Source of the DNA: Clostridium thermarum
Lineage (GTDB): Bacteria > Bacillota > Clostridia > Clostridiales > Clostridiaceae
DNA: 64,000 nt
Direction: 5' to 3'
Assembly (NCBI RefSeq): GCF_006351925.1
Contig: NZ_CP040924.1
Coordinates: 2,130,001 to 2,194,000 of the forward strand
Part shown: piece by piece, positions 48,101-57,331 of the stretch
How positions within the stretch are numbered: the stretch's first letter is position 1
How the letters are laid out: each line of letters opens with the position of its first letter
Notes under the pieces: model-generated
The model's input: only the letters and a program-made list of their open reading frames with translations
Databases searched by the model: none
What the model was told of the DNA's origin: nothing
Position numbers and translations under genes: made by a program

Positions 48101-49016
48101 ATTTTTCGCTTCGAATTAATAATTCACTTATTTTTCCTCTACCAGCACCCTTGGAGTTAATAGCTCTGCTAGCAGAAACCCTTTCGATATAAAAATCCTT
48201 ATATAAGTCATCAAAAAATTCATCATTTTCATCAATATTTTTAGGATCAGAATTACTTAACATAACGGCTGCTCCCTTATCTGATAGTTTTCTGAACCAT
48301 TGTACTAATCTTCTTTGACTATCGTCGTTAAAAGGTTCTTTTGAATAATCTGTAAAATTAGATGTTGCATTTAATGGCCTATAAGGTGGATCTATATAAA
48401 CAAAAGTATCTTTATCTATATAATCAGTAACAACTTCAAAATCTCCCTGAAGTAATATAACATTTTGCAATGCCTTACTAACTTCCTTTAAGTTGTCCTC
48501 GTCGAATATAGAAGGAGAATTACTTTTATTGAAAGGTACATTAAAACAGCCCTTTCTGTTTAATCTATATAATCCATTGAAGCACGTCTTATTAAGAAAT
48601 ATCATTTTTCCTGCATGTTTAACAGAATTAGAACTTACTTTTTCATAGTCAATTTCATTCTTCTCATGGTTAAACTCTTCTCTCACCTTATAATAAAACT
48701 CAGCTTTCTTATCTAATCCATCAAGTGAAATAAAATCGGAGCATATTTTAGAAAGAAAATCAATAATATCATCAACTTTATCTCTAATTACTTTATATGT
48801 AAGAATCACTTCACTATTAATATCATTTAAAACCACACTTTCAAAATCATATCGTGAGTTCAGTTCAAAAAAAACTGCTCCCCCTCCAATGAAAGGCTCA
48901 ACATATTTTTTTAACTTATGTTCCTTTAATCTTTTAGGATACAAGTTATCAAATTGATCTAATAACTGTGTTTTTCCGCCTGCCCACTTTAAAAATGGCT
49001 TTCCATTACTTCTCAA
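48099..49016 (-). CDS. DNA adenine N6-methyltransferase, Dam/DpnM type
   Basis: Protective methylase of 305 residues, class D12. Motif I-like FLKWAGGKTQLL near the N-terminus binds AdoMet and DPPY (YIDPPYRP) is catalytic. The family usually acts on GATC. Start is TTG, overlapping the upstream stop as TTGA, with GGAGG seven bases before; that start weakens or couples its translation to the DpnA-like gene. Confidence 0.88.
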   Translation of the reverse strand: MRSNGKPFLKWAGGKTQLLDQFDNLYPKRLKEHKLKKYVEPFIGGGAVFFELNSRYDFESVVLNDINSEVILTYKVIRDKVDDIIDFLSKICSDFISLDGLDKKAEFYYKVREEFNHEKNEIDYEKVSSNSVKHAGKMIFLNKTCFNGLYRLNRKGCFNVPFNKSNSPSIFDEDNLKEVSKALQNVILLQGDFEVVTDYIDKDTFVYIDPPYRPLNATSNFTDYSKEPFNDDSQRRLVQWFRKLSDKGAAVMLSNSDPKNIDENDEFFDDLYKDFYIERVSASRAINSKGAGRGKISELLIRSEK

Positions 49017-49780
49017 ATTAATTCCTCCATTTCAATGCTACTTAATCGCCTCGAAGCAAGTTCTATATACTCGTTAGAAATATCTATACCAATAAATCTC
49101 CTCTTATTTTCTATAGCTACCACTCCAGTAGTTCCGGATCCACTGAAAGGATCAAGTATTAAATCCCCTTCGTTGGTAGAAGATACTATACATCTATAAA
49201 GAAGTTGCTTAGGTTTTTGAGTAGGATGAAGCCCAAAAGTTTTTTCTCGTTTTGGAGTGGTTGGTATTTCCCACAGTGTTCTCATCTGCTTTCCACCATT
49301 CAGCTCTTTCATTAAGTTGTAATTAAAAGTATGTTTTGCTTTTTTGCTCTTTTTAACCCAAAGCAAGGTCTCCTGACTGGCTGTAAAGCATCTGCATCCC
49401 ATATTAGGTGCAGCATTAGGTTTATACCAAGTTACTTCATTAATAATATAGTATCCCATCTCCTGTAAGACATACGCAATAGAATGAATGATATGATATG
49501 TACCGGATATCCACATAGTACCATTATCTTTTAAGACTCTATCGCATGCCATAATCCACTTCTTATTAAATTTGTAATCCTCTTTAAATCCAAGAGACCG
49601 ATCCCATTCCCCTTTATTTACAGAAACCATCTGGCCTGACTTACAGGTGATTCCATCATTACTGAGTTTGTAAGGGGGATCAGCAAAAATCATATCCACT
49701 GACTTTTCTTCAAGCTTCTTTAATTCTTTTAGGCAATCTCCTAAATATAAACAATAATTCTTACTGTCAAAAACTTTCAT
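49013..49780 (-). CDS. DNA adenine methyltransferase, DpnA (M2) type
   Basis: Methylase of about 255 residues. Motif IV DPPY (MIFADPPYKLSNDGITC) comes first and motif I (DPFSGSGTTGVVA) last, the beta order. Strong resemblance to DpnA, the second methylase of DpnII-type systems, which also modifies single-stranded DNA during transformation. The start (MKVFDSKNYC) follows GGGAAAAG; a 30-codon upstream extension is discarded. Co-transcribed with the Dam-type gene. Confidence 0.86.
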   Translation of the reverse strand: MKVFDSKNYCLYLGDCLKELKKLEEKSVDMIFADPPYKLSNDGITCKSGQMVSVNKGEWDRSLGFKEDYKFNKKWIMACDRVLKDNGTMWISGTYHIIHSIAYVLQEMGYYIINEVTWYKPNAAPNMGCRCFTASQETLLWVKKSKKAKHTFNYNLMKELNGGKQMRTLWEIPTTPKREKTFGLHPTQKPKQLLYRCIVSSTNEGDLILDPFSGSGTTGVVAIENKRRFIGIDISNEYIELASRRLSSIEMEELI

Positions 49781-49926
49781 ACTTTTCCCGTACCTTTTAT
49801 AATAAATTATTATAACAACTGAATTAAAAGTATAATTCACTTCGACTTCTATGATTATACTATAAAACAAATAAAGTATAAATAGAATTCACGAAAATAC
49901 GTTTGCAAAGAATTGGTAAAATAAAT

Positions 49927-49946
49927 GCTCCTAAAATAATAGGAGC
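49927..49946 (-). terminator. hairpin after third methylase gene
   Basis: GCTCCTA and TAGGAGC pair around six bases, just past the stop on the minus strand. Only a short T run follows. Confidence 0.6.
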
Positions 49947-49947
49947 T

Positions 49948-50649
49948 TTAATAACTTTTATGTAAAATAAATAGGTATTCATGTGCTAATAATAGGAAAT
50001 TTCTTTCCATACTAATCTTTGACCAATATTCCGTAGATTTGCAATTATGCTGTTCTTTAATTATTATTTCCTTTAATCTAAATCCAGTTCTTATAAATAT
50101 ATTCATAATATTAAAGGCTAAAGGAACAATATATCCATTCTTTCTCATATCACCCATTAATATAGCACAATATTTATACTTCTTTAAAACTCTAAAGCAT
50201 TCCATTGCTACTGATTCCATAGATAGGTAGAATGAATCTAGACTCAACAGTGACAAATCTCCCTCAATATTATTACTGTACTTAATAATATTTGAATATG
50301 GTGGATGCGTACAAATTAAGTCTATAGAAGAATCCTCAATATCGTAAAGATTTCTTGCGTCTCTATTCAAAATTTTTGCACAAGCATTATCAACTCTCTG
50401 CTTTGTGATTTCCAGTGCTTTTGGATTTATATCACATCCAATGGACATTCTTCCTAAATCAGCAGCTTCAATCAGAGTTGTTCCACTACCTACAAATTGG
50501 TCTAGAACAATTTCTCCTGGCTTAGAATAGCGTAAAAGTATATTTCTCGGTACATATGGGCTCCAATTACCGGGATAATCTCCTCTATGCGTAGACCAGC
50601 TCCCCCTTTCTTTAAAGCTCCATATTGTTGTTGCCTCAAGTTTTTCCAT
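49948..50649 (-). CDS. DNA methyltransferase with HPPY motif
   Basis: Methylase of 233 residues. Motif I (VLDQFVGSGTTLIEA) precedes motif IV, which reads THPPYSNI in place of DPPY or SPPY. An N-terminal TIWSFKERGSWSTHRGDYPG segment is typical of a short class of putative N4-cytosine or N6-adenine methylases. Target site unknown. AGGAAGTGA precedes the ATG. It is upstream of, and in the same direction as, the DpnA/Dam pair, with 167 bases between. Confidence 0.75.
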   Translation of the reverse strand: MEKLEATTIWSFKERGSWSTHRGDYPGNWSPYVPRNILLRYSKPGEIVLDQFVGSGTTLIEAADLGRMSIGCDINPKALEITKQRVDNACAKILNRDARNLYDIEDSSIDLICTHPPYSNIIKYSNNIEGDLSLLSLDSFYLSMESVAMECFRVLKKYKYCAILMGDMRKNGYIVPLAFNIMNIFIRTGFRLKEIIIKEQHNCKSTEYWSKISMERNFLLLAHEYLFILHKSY

Positions 50650-50904
50650 AACTTCACTTCCTAAAATGTTTTATCTTAATTATGAACATACTTACGCATA
50701 TTATTCATTTTATAGAACTTTAAGTTAATTAATCTGCTGGTGTTTTTGTCAAAATAATTGGAGAGCAATTACCAGTGTATATAAATCCCCCTCATAACTA
50801 TGATTGAATAAATTAGTTTAGAATTTGTAAAAGCTATAAAATGTCTTTTTATTCAGTTTTGCATTAAAATCTATACTTGTCCATAATAACTATGACTCGA
50901 TAAT
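50650..50904. other. spacer, nothing recognised
   Basis: AT-rich DNA between the third methylase start and the IS3 relic; presumably the methylase promoter region. Confidence 0.4.
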
Positions 50905-51780
50905 TGTAAGCCATTTATAAGTTTCTATAATAAATTCTGTTTCATCCTTAGATACGCTGTATGATGCTTTTGCTATTTGGTTTAATTTCTGATATATACT
51001 CTGCAAATTTAGAGCTTGTATACTGTGATCCTAAATCACTGTGTAATATAACCTGTTTGCCTGGTTTCTGACAGTTGTGGAAAAATCTCTTTTTAAGATG
51101 TTTTCCCTTTCTTCTACCTTGTTTTTAGATGAATAGGTCTTGTACTTCTTACAAACTATTGACTTTATACCCAAATCATTCATGAAACTTTGAACTCTCT
51201 TTAGATTTATGGATTCTCCTTGATTTATTGGTGTTTTATGGATCTTGGGAACTCCATAACGTTTTTTATTATCATTATATATTTTAAGAATTTCTTCTTT
51301 TAATCTTTTATTCTCAATACTTCTTTTACTTTCAACTTGGTTAAGGCTTTTGTAATAAGATCTTCTTGAAACTTTTAGCAGTTTACACATTAGCTTAACA
51401 TCATGTTTGTCCTTATTATCATATATGAATTTAAAGATAGAATCTACTTTTTCACGAATATGGTCATGGCTTTTTTTAGTAGTTCATTTTCCTCCTTAAT
51501 CCTAGCTATCTCCTGTTTCAATGCTTTATATTCTTTCATAGTTACAACTTCACCTTCATCAATAGTAACAGGCCTAGATTTTTTTATCCAACCGTTAATA
51601 GTAGACTTTGAAATGCTATATTCCCTACTTAGCTCTGCTAAATTTTTTCCTCAATTATATAGCTCTACTATTGTATTTTTAAATTCATCTGTATATTTAT
51701 TTTGATTTCTTGCCATTTTGTAGACACATCCTCTCTCTAATTTTATTTTAATTTGTTCGAGTTATTGTGTCTACAAAACT
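50905..51780 (-). mobile_element. IS3 family (IS150-like) element, decayed
   Basis: On the minus strand, orfA begins near 51718 (MARNQNKYTDEFKNTIVELY) but has an in-frame TGA soon after. It continues through a helix-turn-helix and the A7 run where orfA-orfB frameshifting normally occurs. The orfB part at 51390-51031 reads MCKLLKVSRRSYYKSLNQ and YGVPKIHKT, then the catalytic core is lost; the C-terminal QVILHSDLGSQYTSSKFAEY follows in another frame near 51050-50970. An end-like TGTAGACACAATAA lies near 51770. Not able to transpose by itself. Confidence 0.72.
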
Positions 51781-51900
51781 ATACCAGCACAATGTATCTT
51801 TCCACTAATAAAAAGTCCACTTTAATTACTATGCATACTAATATCATTTTACAAAATATACAATAAATCATGTCTATATAAATTCATTTGTCTCCTCCCA

Positions 51901-52212
51901 TTAATCACACACCCTCTCCAACACTACCCCATCCTTAAATCCCCCTCTCTCTTCTCTCTTCTCTTCCCTCTTCTTCATAAGCTCCTCTTCACTATACCCC
52001 AAACTCTCAGCCAACCCAAAAAGTACTTCCATTACATCCGCCAGCTCTTCCAGGTTTTTATCCTTTAAGAACTCTCCAACTTCCTCCTGAAGCTTGGCTT
52101 CCAGTAACTTATAGTGTTCTTCTTTATCAGCTATGCGGATCTCACATTTCTTGCCACTGGCTTTTATCACCTGTGGTATCTTATCTCTAACTAGTTTGTT
52201 ATATATCTTCAT
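51901..52212 (-). CDS. MazG-like phosphoribosyl-ATP pyrophosphohydrolase family protein
   Basis: 103-residue all-helical NTP pyrophosphatase-like protein: YNKLVRDKIPQVIKASG, EEVGEFLKDKNLEELADVME with the acidic metal-binding residues, and a C-terminal helix. Members hydrolyse nucleotide triphosphates or their analogues. It overlaps the helicase gene by 14 bases, so the two are co-translated; there are no his genes nearby, so a role in histidine synthesis is unlikely. Confidence 0.85.
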   Translation of the reverse strand: MKIYNKLVRDKIPQVIKASGKKCEIRIADKEEHYKLLEAKLQEEVGEFLKDKNLEELADVMEVLFGLAESLGYSEEELMKKREEKREERGGFKDGVVLERVCD

Positions 52213-54712
52213 CTTTACTCTCCAATCTTTCTTTATAAAATCTTCTTGTTCTATAACCTATTGTATCTTTAAAATGTCTTAAAAACTGGCTATTATTCTT
52301 AAAATCAGCCAACTTATCACTCAAACAGTATAGCCCATCCTTTTCGTAGAAAAACTCAGAGGCACCGTTTATAAAAGCATCCTTTGGATTTTTAGCTATT
52401 CTTAAATATTCTTTTTCTCCAAAGCTCTTATAGTTTTTTGTACTTGCATTTCTTAAAAGGTCTATTCCGTTTGACCCACGATTGTAAAAATCCCTAAAGT
52501 TCTCGTATATGTCCTTATCAGTAAGCTCTAATTTTAGCCTGCCCTTATTATAAAATGCAAGCAGCAGAGGCATCTTATAGGTTTGTGTCATAACTGTTGT
52601 TTCTATCTTTTTCAAGAAGTCATGTGCCACAGTTCCGACAAGGCCATTTTCCTCTTCTTCCAGTTCTTCTATTCTATCCAAAAATCCCAAATAATCATTC
52701 AGCACATTTACCTTAGCCTTACTCTTCATATTTATATAAATTTCATCATCCATATAAGTAAGAAGCTCCAGTCTTGACGGTCTGTGTCCAAGATCTTCTT
52801 TTATTCTGTAGAATTCCTCAATAATCTTATCCTCCAGCTTTTTCGTCTGTTCAGCCATTCTTTTGAATATATCCACTAACCTAAAATCTATATGGATAAA
52901 GCAATCCTCAGGGTATTCTTCCTCTGAGGGTATAACCCCTGATGCTTTTACTTTTGCAGGTATCTTTGCTTTTCCAGTTAACAGGAAGGGTATAAGGTTT
53001 GCCTTCTTATAATTACCTATAAAATCCAATACATTGAGATAGTTTTTCCCTGCTGCTCTTCGTAAACCTCTTCCAAGTTGCTGTAGAAATACTGTCGGGG
53101 ATTCTGTGGGTCTTAAAAACATAACCAGGTCAACAGCAGGAATGTCTAGACCTTCGTTGAACATATCCACAGAGAATATGACATTTATTTCTCCCTTTTT
53201 TAACTTGTTCACTGCCTCTTCCCTATCCATAGAAAAGTTACCACTGGGTGAACTCACAACCGCTGCAGCTTTTACTCCATTCTTTGAAAAGAATTCTGCC
53301 ATATATTCTGCATGCTTTCTTGAGGAGCAGAAGCCCAGTGCCCTGCTTGTTTTGTAGGCCTTGTAATTGTCCAGAATTAACTGGGCTCTCCTATTAATCA
53401 TTAGAGCCTCTTCCAAGGACTTTTCTTCATATTTGCCGTTCCTGTATTCCACATTTTCATAGTTTACCGTTTCATCATAAATTCCATAATACCTAAATGG
53501 TACCAGCCAGCCCTTGTTTATCGCAGAATCCATCCTTACTTCATAGGCCACATTGTAATCACACAGAGCAAATACGTCCTTATTGTCCAATCTCTCCGGT
53601 GTAGCTGTAAGGCCCAGCATAAATTCGGGCTTAAAATAGTCGAGTATTTTCTTATAACTGTCCGCAGCGGCATGATGAAACTCATCTACTGCTATATAAT
53701 CAAAATGCCTATCCGAAAAAACTGAACTATTTAAATATTCGTCCTTTCCGATAGTTTGTACAGTAGCAAATAATATCTCTGCATCAAAGTCCTTCCTGTC
53801 ACTGTAAAATAGGCCGGTGCACTTATTAGGTCTTACTCTTCTAAAGGACTGCTCTGCTTGCTTTAGTATTTCTTCCCTATGAGCTACGAATAATATTTTA
53901 TCGAATTCTCTGGAATCAAAGGCTGCCAAATAGGTTTTACCAATACCGGTAGCTGCAACCACCAAGGCCTTTTCTATGCCTTCTGCTCTGAGCTTCTTTA
54001 GTTCATATAGGGCTTCTATCTGAGCTCCCCGGGGTTCGTAAATACTGATTACTTTATTTTCCTGTTTATCGTTACTCTGCTCGCTGGCTTCTTCTGCCTG
54101 TTCAATAGTTCTGTAAAGCTTAGGCTTTACCCAATTTTTAGAGTACCTTTTTAATTCAACATCATCTACTATAATTGAGTGGTTTAGAAATAAATCTTCA
54201 AAGACTTCTTTGAAATACCTAAAGTCTTCCGGATTACTCAGCTTATCTAGCCTGTAGTTCCACTCTATACCATCTGTTAAGGCAGATCTTGAAATATTTG
54301 AAGAACCTATAAACAATTCTCCTTCTTCACCACTTTCAAAGATATAGGCCTTGGGGTGAAAAGATTTTGCAGGATTATTATAAAATCTAAGATCTACAGC
54401 ATCTCCCATTATATCTCTAAGCTTATAAAGGGCATGGGGTTGAGTTATATTTAGATAGTTTCCAGTAAGTATTCTTACGGGTATGCCCCTACTAACTGCT
54501 TCCCTTAATTCCGACTCTAGTAGCTTTACACCGGATTCCATAAGGAAGGCTACTATTATATCTATCTTAGTTGCCTTTCTAAATGCTGACTGGAGTCTCT
54601 TAATTAAATAGTCTTTGTCGCCGGCTATGCAGTTATTACTTTGCTCTATTTCTTTTTCGTTTAGTTTATCTATAGCCAATAGGTCATAGTTTGACTTTAT
54701 CCCATCAGTCAT
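52199..54712 (-). CDS. PLD-domain SF2 helicase with DUF3427-like C-terminus
   Basis: About 837 residues. An N-terminal phospholipase-D-like nuclease domain (His119 and Lys121 in SFHPKAYIF, then FIGSSNISRSAL) is followed by an SF2 helicase: Walker A VVAATGIGKT about 255, DEFHH about 343, GLTATPERLD, and QQLGRGLRR. The C-terminal 250 residues match DUF3427 in position. Such proteins are putative DNA-processing or defence factors. The ATG after GAGAGGGAT is chosen over a start five codons earlier. Coupled with the MazG-like gene. Confidence 0.88.
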   Translation of the reverse strand: MTDGIKSNYDLLAIDKLNEKEIEQSNNCIAGDKDYLIKRLQSAFRKATKIDIIVAFLMESGVKLLESELREAVSRGIPVRILTGNYLNITQPHALYKLRDIMGDAVDLRFYNNPAKSFHPKAYIFESGEEGELFIGSSNISRSALTDGIEWNYRLDKLSNPEDFRYFKEVFEDLFLNHSIIVDDVELKRYSKNWVKPKLYRTIEQAEEASEQSNDKQENKVISIYEPRGAQIEALYELKKLRAEGIEKALVVAATGIGKTYLAAFDSREFDKILFVAHREEILKQAEQSFRRVRPNKCTGLFYSDRKDFDAEILFATVQTIGKDEYLNSSVFSDRHFDYIAVDEFHHAAADSYKKILDYFKPEFMLGLTATPERLDNKDVFALCDYNVAYEVRMDSAINKGWLVPFRYYGIYDETVNYENVEYRNGKYEEKSLEEALMINRRAQLILDNYKAYKTSRALGFCSSRKHAEYMAEFFSKNGVKAAAVVSSPSGNFSMDREEAVNKLKKGEINVIFSVDMFNEGLDIPAVDLVMFLRPTESPTVFLQQLGRGLRRAAGKNYLNVLDFIGNYKKANLIPFLLTGKAKIPAKVKASGVIPSEEEYPEDCFIHIDFRLVDIFKRMAEQTKKLEDKIIEEFYRIKEDLGHRPSRLELLTYMDDEIYINMKSKAKVNVLNDYLGFLDRIEELEEEENGLVGTVAHDFLKKIETTVMTQTYKMPLLLAFYNKGRLKLELTDKDIYENFRDFYNRGSNGIDLLRNASTKNYKSFGEKEYLRIAKNPKDAFINGASEFFYEKDGLYCLSDKLADFKNNSQFLRHFKDTIGYRTRRFYKERLESKDEDI

Positions 54713-54792
54713 TTTTATCCCTCTCAACTTATAATCTTCAGCTCATTTATACAATATAATAATTCCATCTCCTATAATAATTATTTTGCAAC

Positions 54793-55185
54793 TTACTTTT
54801 TAAGAATATGAATACACATATTTTTTCTAAAACCCTTATTGTATTTCTCGAACAATGGCAATAATTTATCTTTTAATTCCTCAAGATCCAGGCCTTCTGC
54901 TACTATTGACCAATTATTTAATATGGGTTCAGTATCTCTGCCATCCATATAGCCATACGCTCTTGAAGTTCCTATTGCATAATCAGCTGCAGTATTGTTC
55001 TTATACCCGATAAATTTACTTGGAGCAAACATGTCTAACGTTCTAGAGTAGTACCAATGTCTAAAATTCCTTAACTTTCCCACCAGCTCATCACTTTGGG
55101 TAATTTCTTTATTAAAAACTTCTATATTCTTTAGAACATCATCTAAGCTGTCAACTAGATTTAATTCATTTATTTCCTTTTGCAT
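54793..55185 (-). CDS. hypothetical protein, 130 residues
   Basis: No family recognised. Helical N-terminus, then an aromatic centre (FRHWYYSRTLDMFAPSKFIG, TSRAYGYMDGRDTEP). AAAGGAGTTGGCTTT precedes the ATG. It lies 80 bases upstream of the helicase in the same direction and may be part of the same unit. Confidence 0.6.
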   Translation of the reverse strand: MQKEINELNLVDSLDDVLKNIEVFNKEITQSDELVGKLRNFRHWYYSRTLDMFAPSKFIGYKNNTAADYAIGTSRAYGYMDGRDTEPILNNWSIVAEGLDLEELKDKLLPLFEKYNKGFRKNMCIHILKK

Positions 55186-55423
55186 AAAGCCAACTCCTTT
55201 TATATTTTCTTACACATCCTTACATTATCCTCTTTATTAAGGCATTAATAGTTTCTTTAATCAGATTGGCTAGCTTGTCAATTCCTCTTTCAGGTTAACC
55301 TTATAATACTGCATATTAAAGTACTCAACAACATTTGATGCTTGAGATACATATTTCCATTGTACTAAACAACTCATAGCATAATAAGGTAAATTTTGTC
55401 GAATAGAATAACTTTACTAAGTA
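55186..55423. other. spacer, nothing recognised
   Basis: AT-rich DNA with no convincing gene; a promoter for the minus-strand 130-residue gene is expected here. Confidence 0.4.
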
Positions 55424-55456
55424 AACAAAAAATCCTCAGCATATCAACCGAGGATT
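55424..55456 (-). terminator. intrinsic terminator
   Basis: AATCCTC and GAGGATT pair; on the minus strand TTTTTT follows. It serves the 246-residue gene whose stop is 80 bases away. Confidence 0.8.
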
Positions 55457-55536
55457 CAATTTGAGTACTTCTATTATTTATTACTCAAAAAAACTTTATA
55501 AAGTTATTGAGCATAAGCAATATATATTTAACAATT

Positions 55537-56277
55537 CTAAATTAACATATCTAATAACACTTTAACGCCTAATTTTTCAAAAATAAAAACTAAATTATTG
55601 TATACTTCTTCTGGCATTCTATCACCTCTATTAGAAACAACTGGTTCAATGCCATATTCTCCTGATATAAACCAGCTAACTTTTTTAGAGTTATCGATAT
55701 CAAATTCAGACATTGTTGAAAACTCTTTAAAATTAAGTTTATTTAGTATAACTTCAAATTCTTTTTCCGATAGTTTATATTTCCTTTTAACATCATAGGA
55801 AGGCTCAATTACAATTTGCTTTTTAAGCTTATCTATCCAAATGGTTAGCTTTTTGCCATTTTTTATCATGTCTAAACAAATATCTTTCCCACCATTTTTG
55901 ACCTCTTCTTTTATCTTTTGGTCCAAGTCTTTTATTTCAGCAATAATCATCTTCTTAACTTTTAAAAACCTCTTCCAGATGCATTTATTAACATAGTGCA
56001 TAACTTCTTCATTCAAATTCAATTTTTCCAATAAAAGATAAGGAGATAATTTATTTCTATTATTCATCTGATCATACAAAATTATATTTCTAATATCTTT
56101 ATCTTGATCAAAGATTATATCTAAGTTTTCATCAACAACACTTTCATCCATAGGACAGTCATCATTTGATGCATATTCTAAAACTTCATTTTTTATTGTC
56201 TCTCGTTTTGGCGTTAATATTTGCAGAATATGTGCCGGTACACTCTCTTCTAAAAAATAAATTCCATAATGCTTCAC
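55537..56277 (-). CDS. hypothetical protein, 246 residues
   Basis: Unrecognised hydrophilic protein with a Lys/Glu-rich centre and a C-terminal segment SWFISGEYGIEPVVSNRGDR. The start is GTG (VKHYGIYF); AGGT lies upstream but spacing is poor. The frame stays open for some codons before it (NYGIGYKLVKHYG), so a slightly longer product is possible. Own terminator. Lower A+T-codon bias than phage genes around it cannot be judged by eye. Confidence 0.5.
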   Translation of the reverse strand: MKHYGIYFLEESVPAHILQILTPKRETIKNEVLEYASNDDCPMDESVVDENLDIIFDQDKDIRNIILYDQMNNRNKLSPYLLLEKLNLNEEVMHYVNKCIWKRFLKVKKMIIAEIKDLDQKIKEEVKNGGKDICLDMIKNGKKLTIWIDKLKKQIVIEPSYDVKRKYKLSEKEFEVILNKLNFKEFSTMSEFDIDNSKKVSWFISGEYGIEPVVSNRGDRMPEEVYNNLVFIFEKLGVKVLLDMLI

Positions 56278-56412
56278 TAGCTTGTAACCTATACCATAAT
56301 TATAAAATGCTTTTCAATTTCTTGATCGTAATCCTGCTCGAATTTAGATTCATATAATAAGGTGAAGATTGTCGAAAGGAAAGAAAAAAGAGCCACCTTT
56401 TCAGGCTCGCCC

Positions 56413-56471
56413 TCAGGTGCCAGGCACCTCACATGAAAAAGGAAGTGACAGCCACCTCACAAGTCACATCT
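56413..56471. repeat. element B copy 3
   Basis: GGTGCCAGGCACCTCAC followed, after a short gap, by AGCCACCTCACAAGTCACAT. Lies between two unknown minus-strand genes. Confidence 0.8.
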
Positions 56472-56480
56472 AAAAAATGC

Positions 56481-56509
56481 AAAAATCCACGTTAGCCTCA
56501 ACGTGGATT
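56481..56509 (-). terminator. intrinsic terminator
   Basis: AATCCACGTT and AACGTGGATT pair around six bases; on the minus strand TTTTT follows. It serves the gene at 56561-57331. Confidence 0.85.
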
Positions 56510-56560
56510 CATTATCTCTTTTTCATTATACCATCGTGTTTGCTTAAAGCCCTAGATTGT

Positions 56561-57331
56561 CTACCATTCAATGTTCTCCGGATATTCTATTCCTTGTATT
56601 TTAATCTCTGACTTTGGCCAACCAAATTCACTTACCGCTTCATCAATCGCTTCACTAATCTCTTTATAATCATCATCTCTGTAATATTCTACTATTCTTT
56701 TAGTAATAGGTGATAGAGTTTTCAAACGTTTATCCTTTGACATTTTTATATACTTAACATTTAAAAAGTCTAAATACTGAGTTTCCATTAGATGAACTCT
56801 GGTATCATATCCATTCATAACATTCATCCATCTGGCAAAAGTATTTTCTGTGAGTGTACCTTTAACACATTTCACAAATGCAGCCTGAAACACCCGAATT
56901 GTAGCTATCTTATCGTCCCAAACTACTCTTTTATCCAGGGCTTCCCTCATCAAAAACCTTGTTTTTGCTAGCATCTCCATTCTTAGCTCCACAAGTTGAT
57001 TAATAGCCAGCATTATGTAAAACATCTCAGGATATAGATAATTACAGCTATAATATACATTGTTCTTTGGAGCAATGAAGGAGTGGAAATTCATCTTTGC
57101 CTCATTCATTTGGTTCTCAATAAGTTCAATCTCCCTATCACCTTGGTATGCGTGTCTTAATTCGTAGCATAGTCCTAGAACCCTCCTAGACATATCTATA
57201 TAGGCATGATTTTTTTGAGACAGTTCATCTATTGTTACGGAATATATTGCCTCAACTAAATTATAAAGGTCATCAAAGTCTCCACTTATGGTTACTCCGG
57301 CAAGATTTTCTGTATTTCTGATTTTTATCAT
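56561..57331 (-). CDS. hypothetical protein, 256 residues, DUF6904-like
   Basis: Helical cytoplasmic protein beginning MIKIRNTENLAGVTISGDFD. It recalls DUF6904 proteins of Firmicutes, with low certainty and no assigned role. AGAGGTGGTAACCAATT precedes the ATG, and it overlaps the epimerase stop by four bases, so the two are co-translated. Confidence 0.6.
   Translation of the reverse strand: MIKIRNTENLAGVTISGDFDDLYNLVEAIYSVTIDELSQKNHAYIDMSRRVLGLCYELRHAYQGDREIELIENQMNEAKMNFHSFIAPKNNVYYSCNYLYPEMFYIMLAINQLVELRMEMLAKTRFLMREALDKRVVWDDKIATIRVFQAAFVKCVKGTLTENTFARWMNVMNGYDTRVHLMETQYLDFLNVKYIKMSKDKRLKTLSPITKRIVEYYRDDDYKEISEAIDEAVSEFGWPKSEIKIQGIEYPENIEW

Noticed and set aside
51403..51705. Plus-strand 100-residue protein over the IS3 relic
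   Set aside because: It is the antisense of the orfA reading on the minus strand, which matches IS3 family sequence.
51901..52212. HisE of histidine synthesis
   Set aside because: No other his genes nearby, and the overlap with a helicase gene points to another role.
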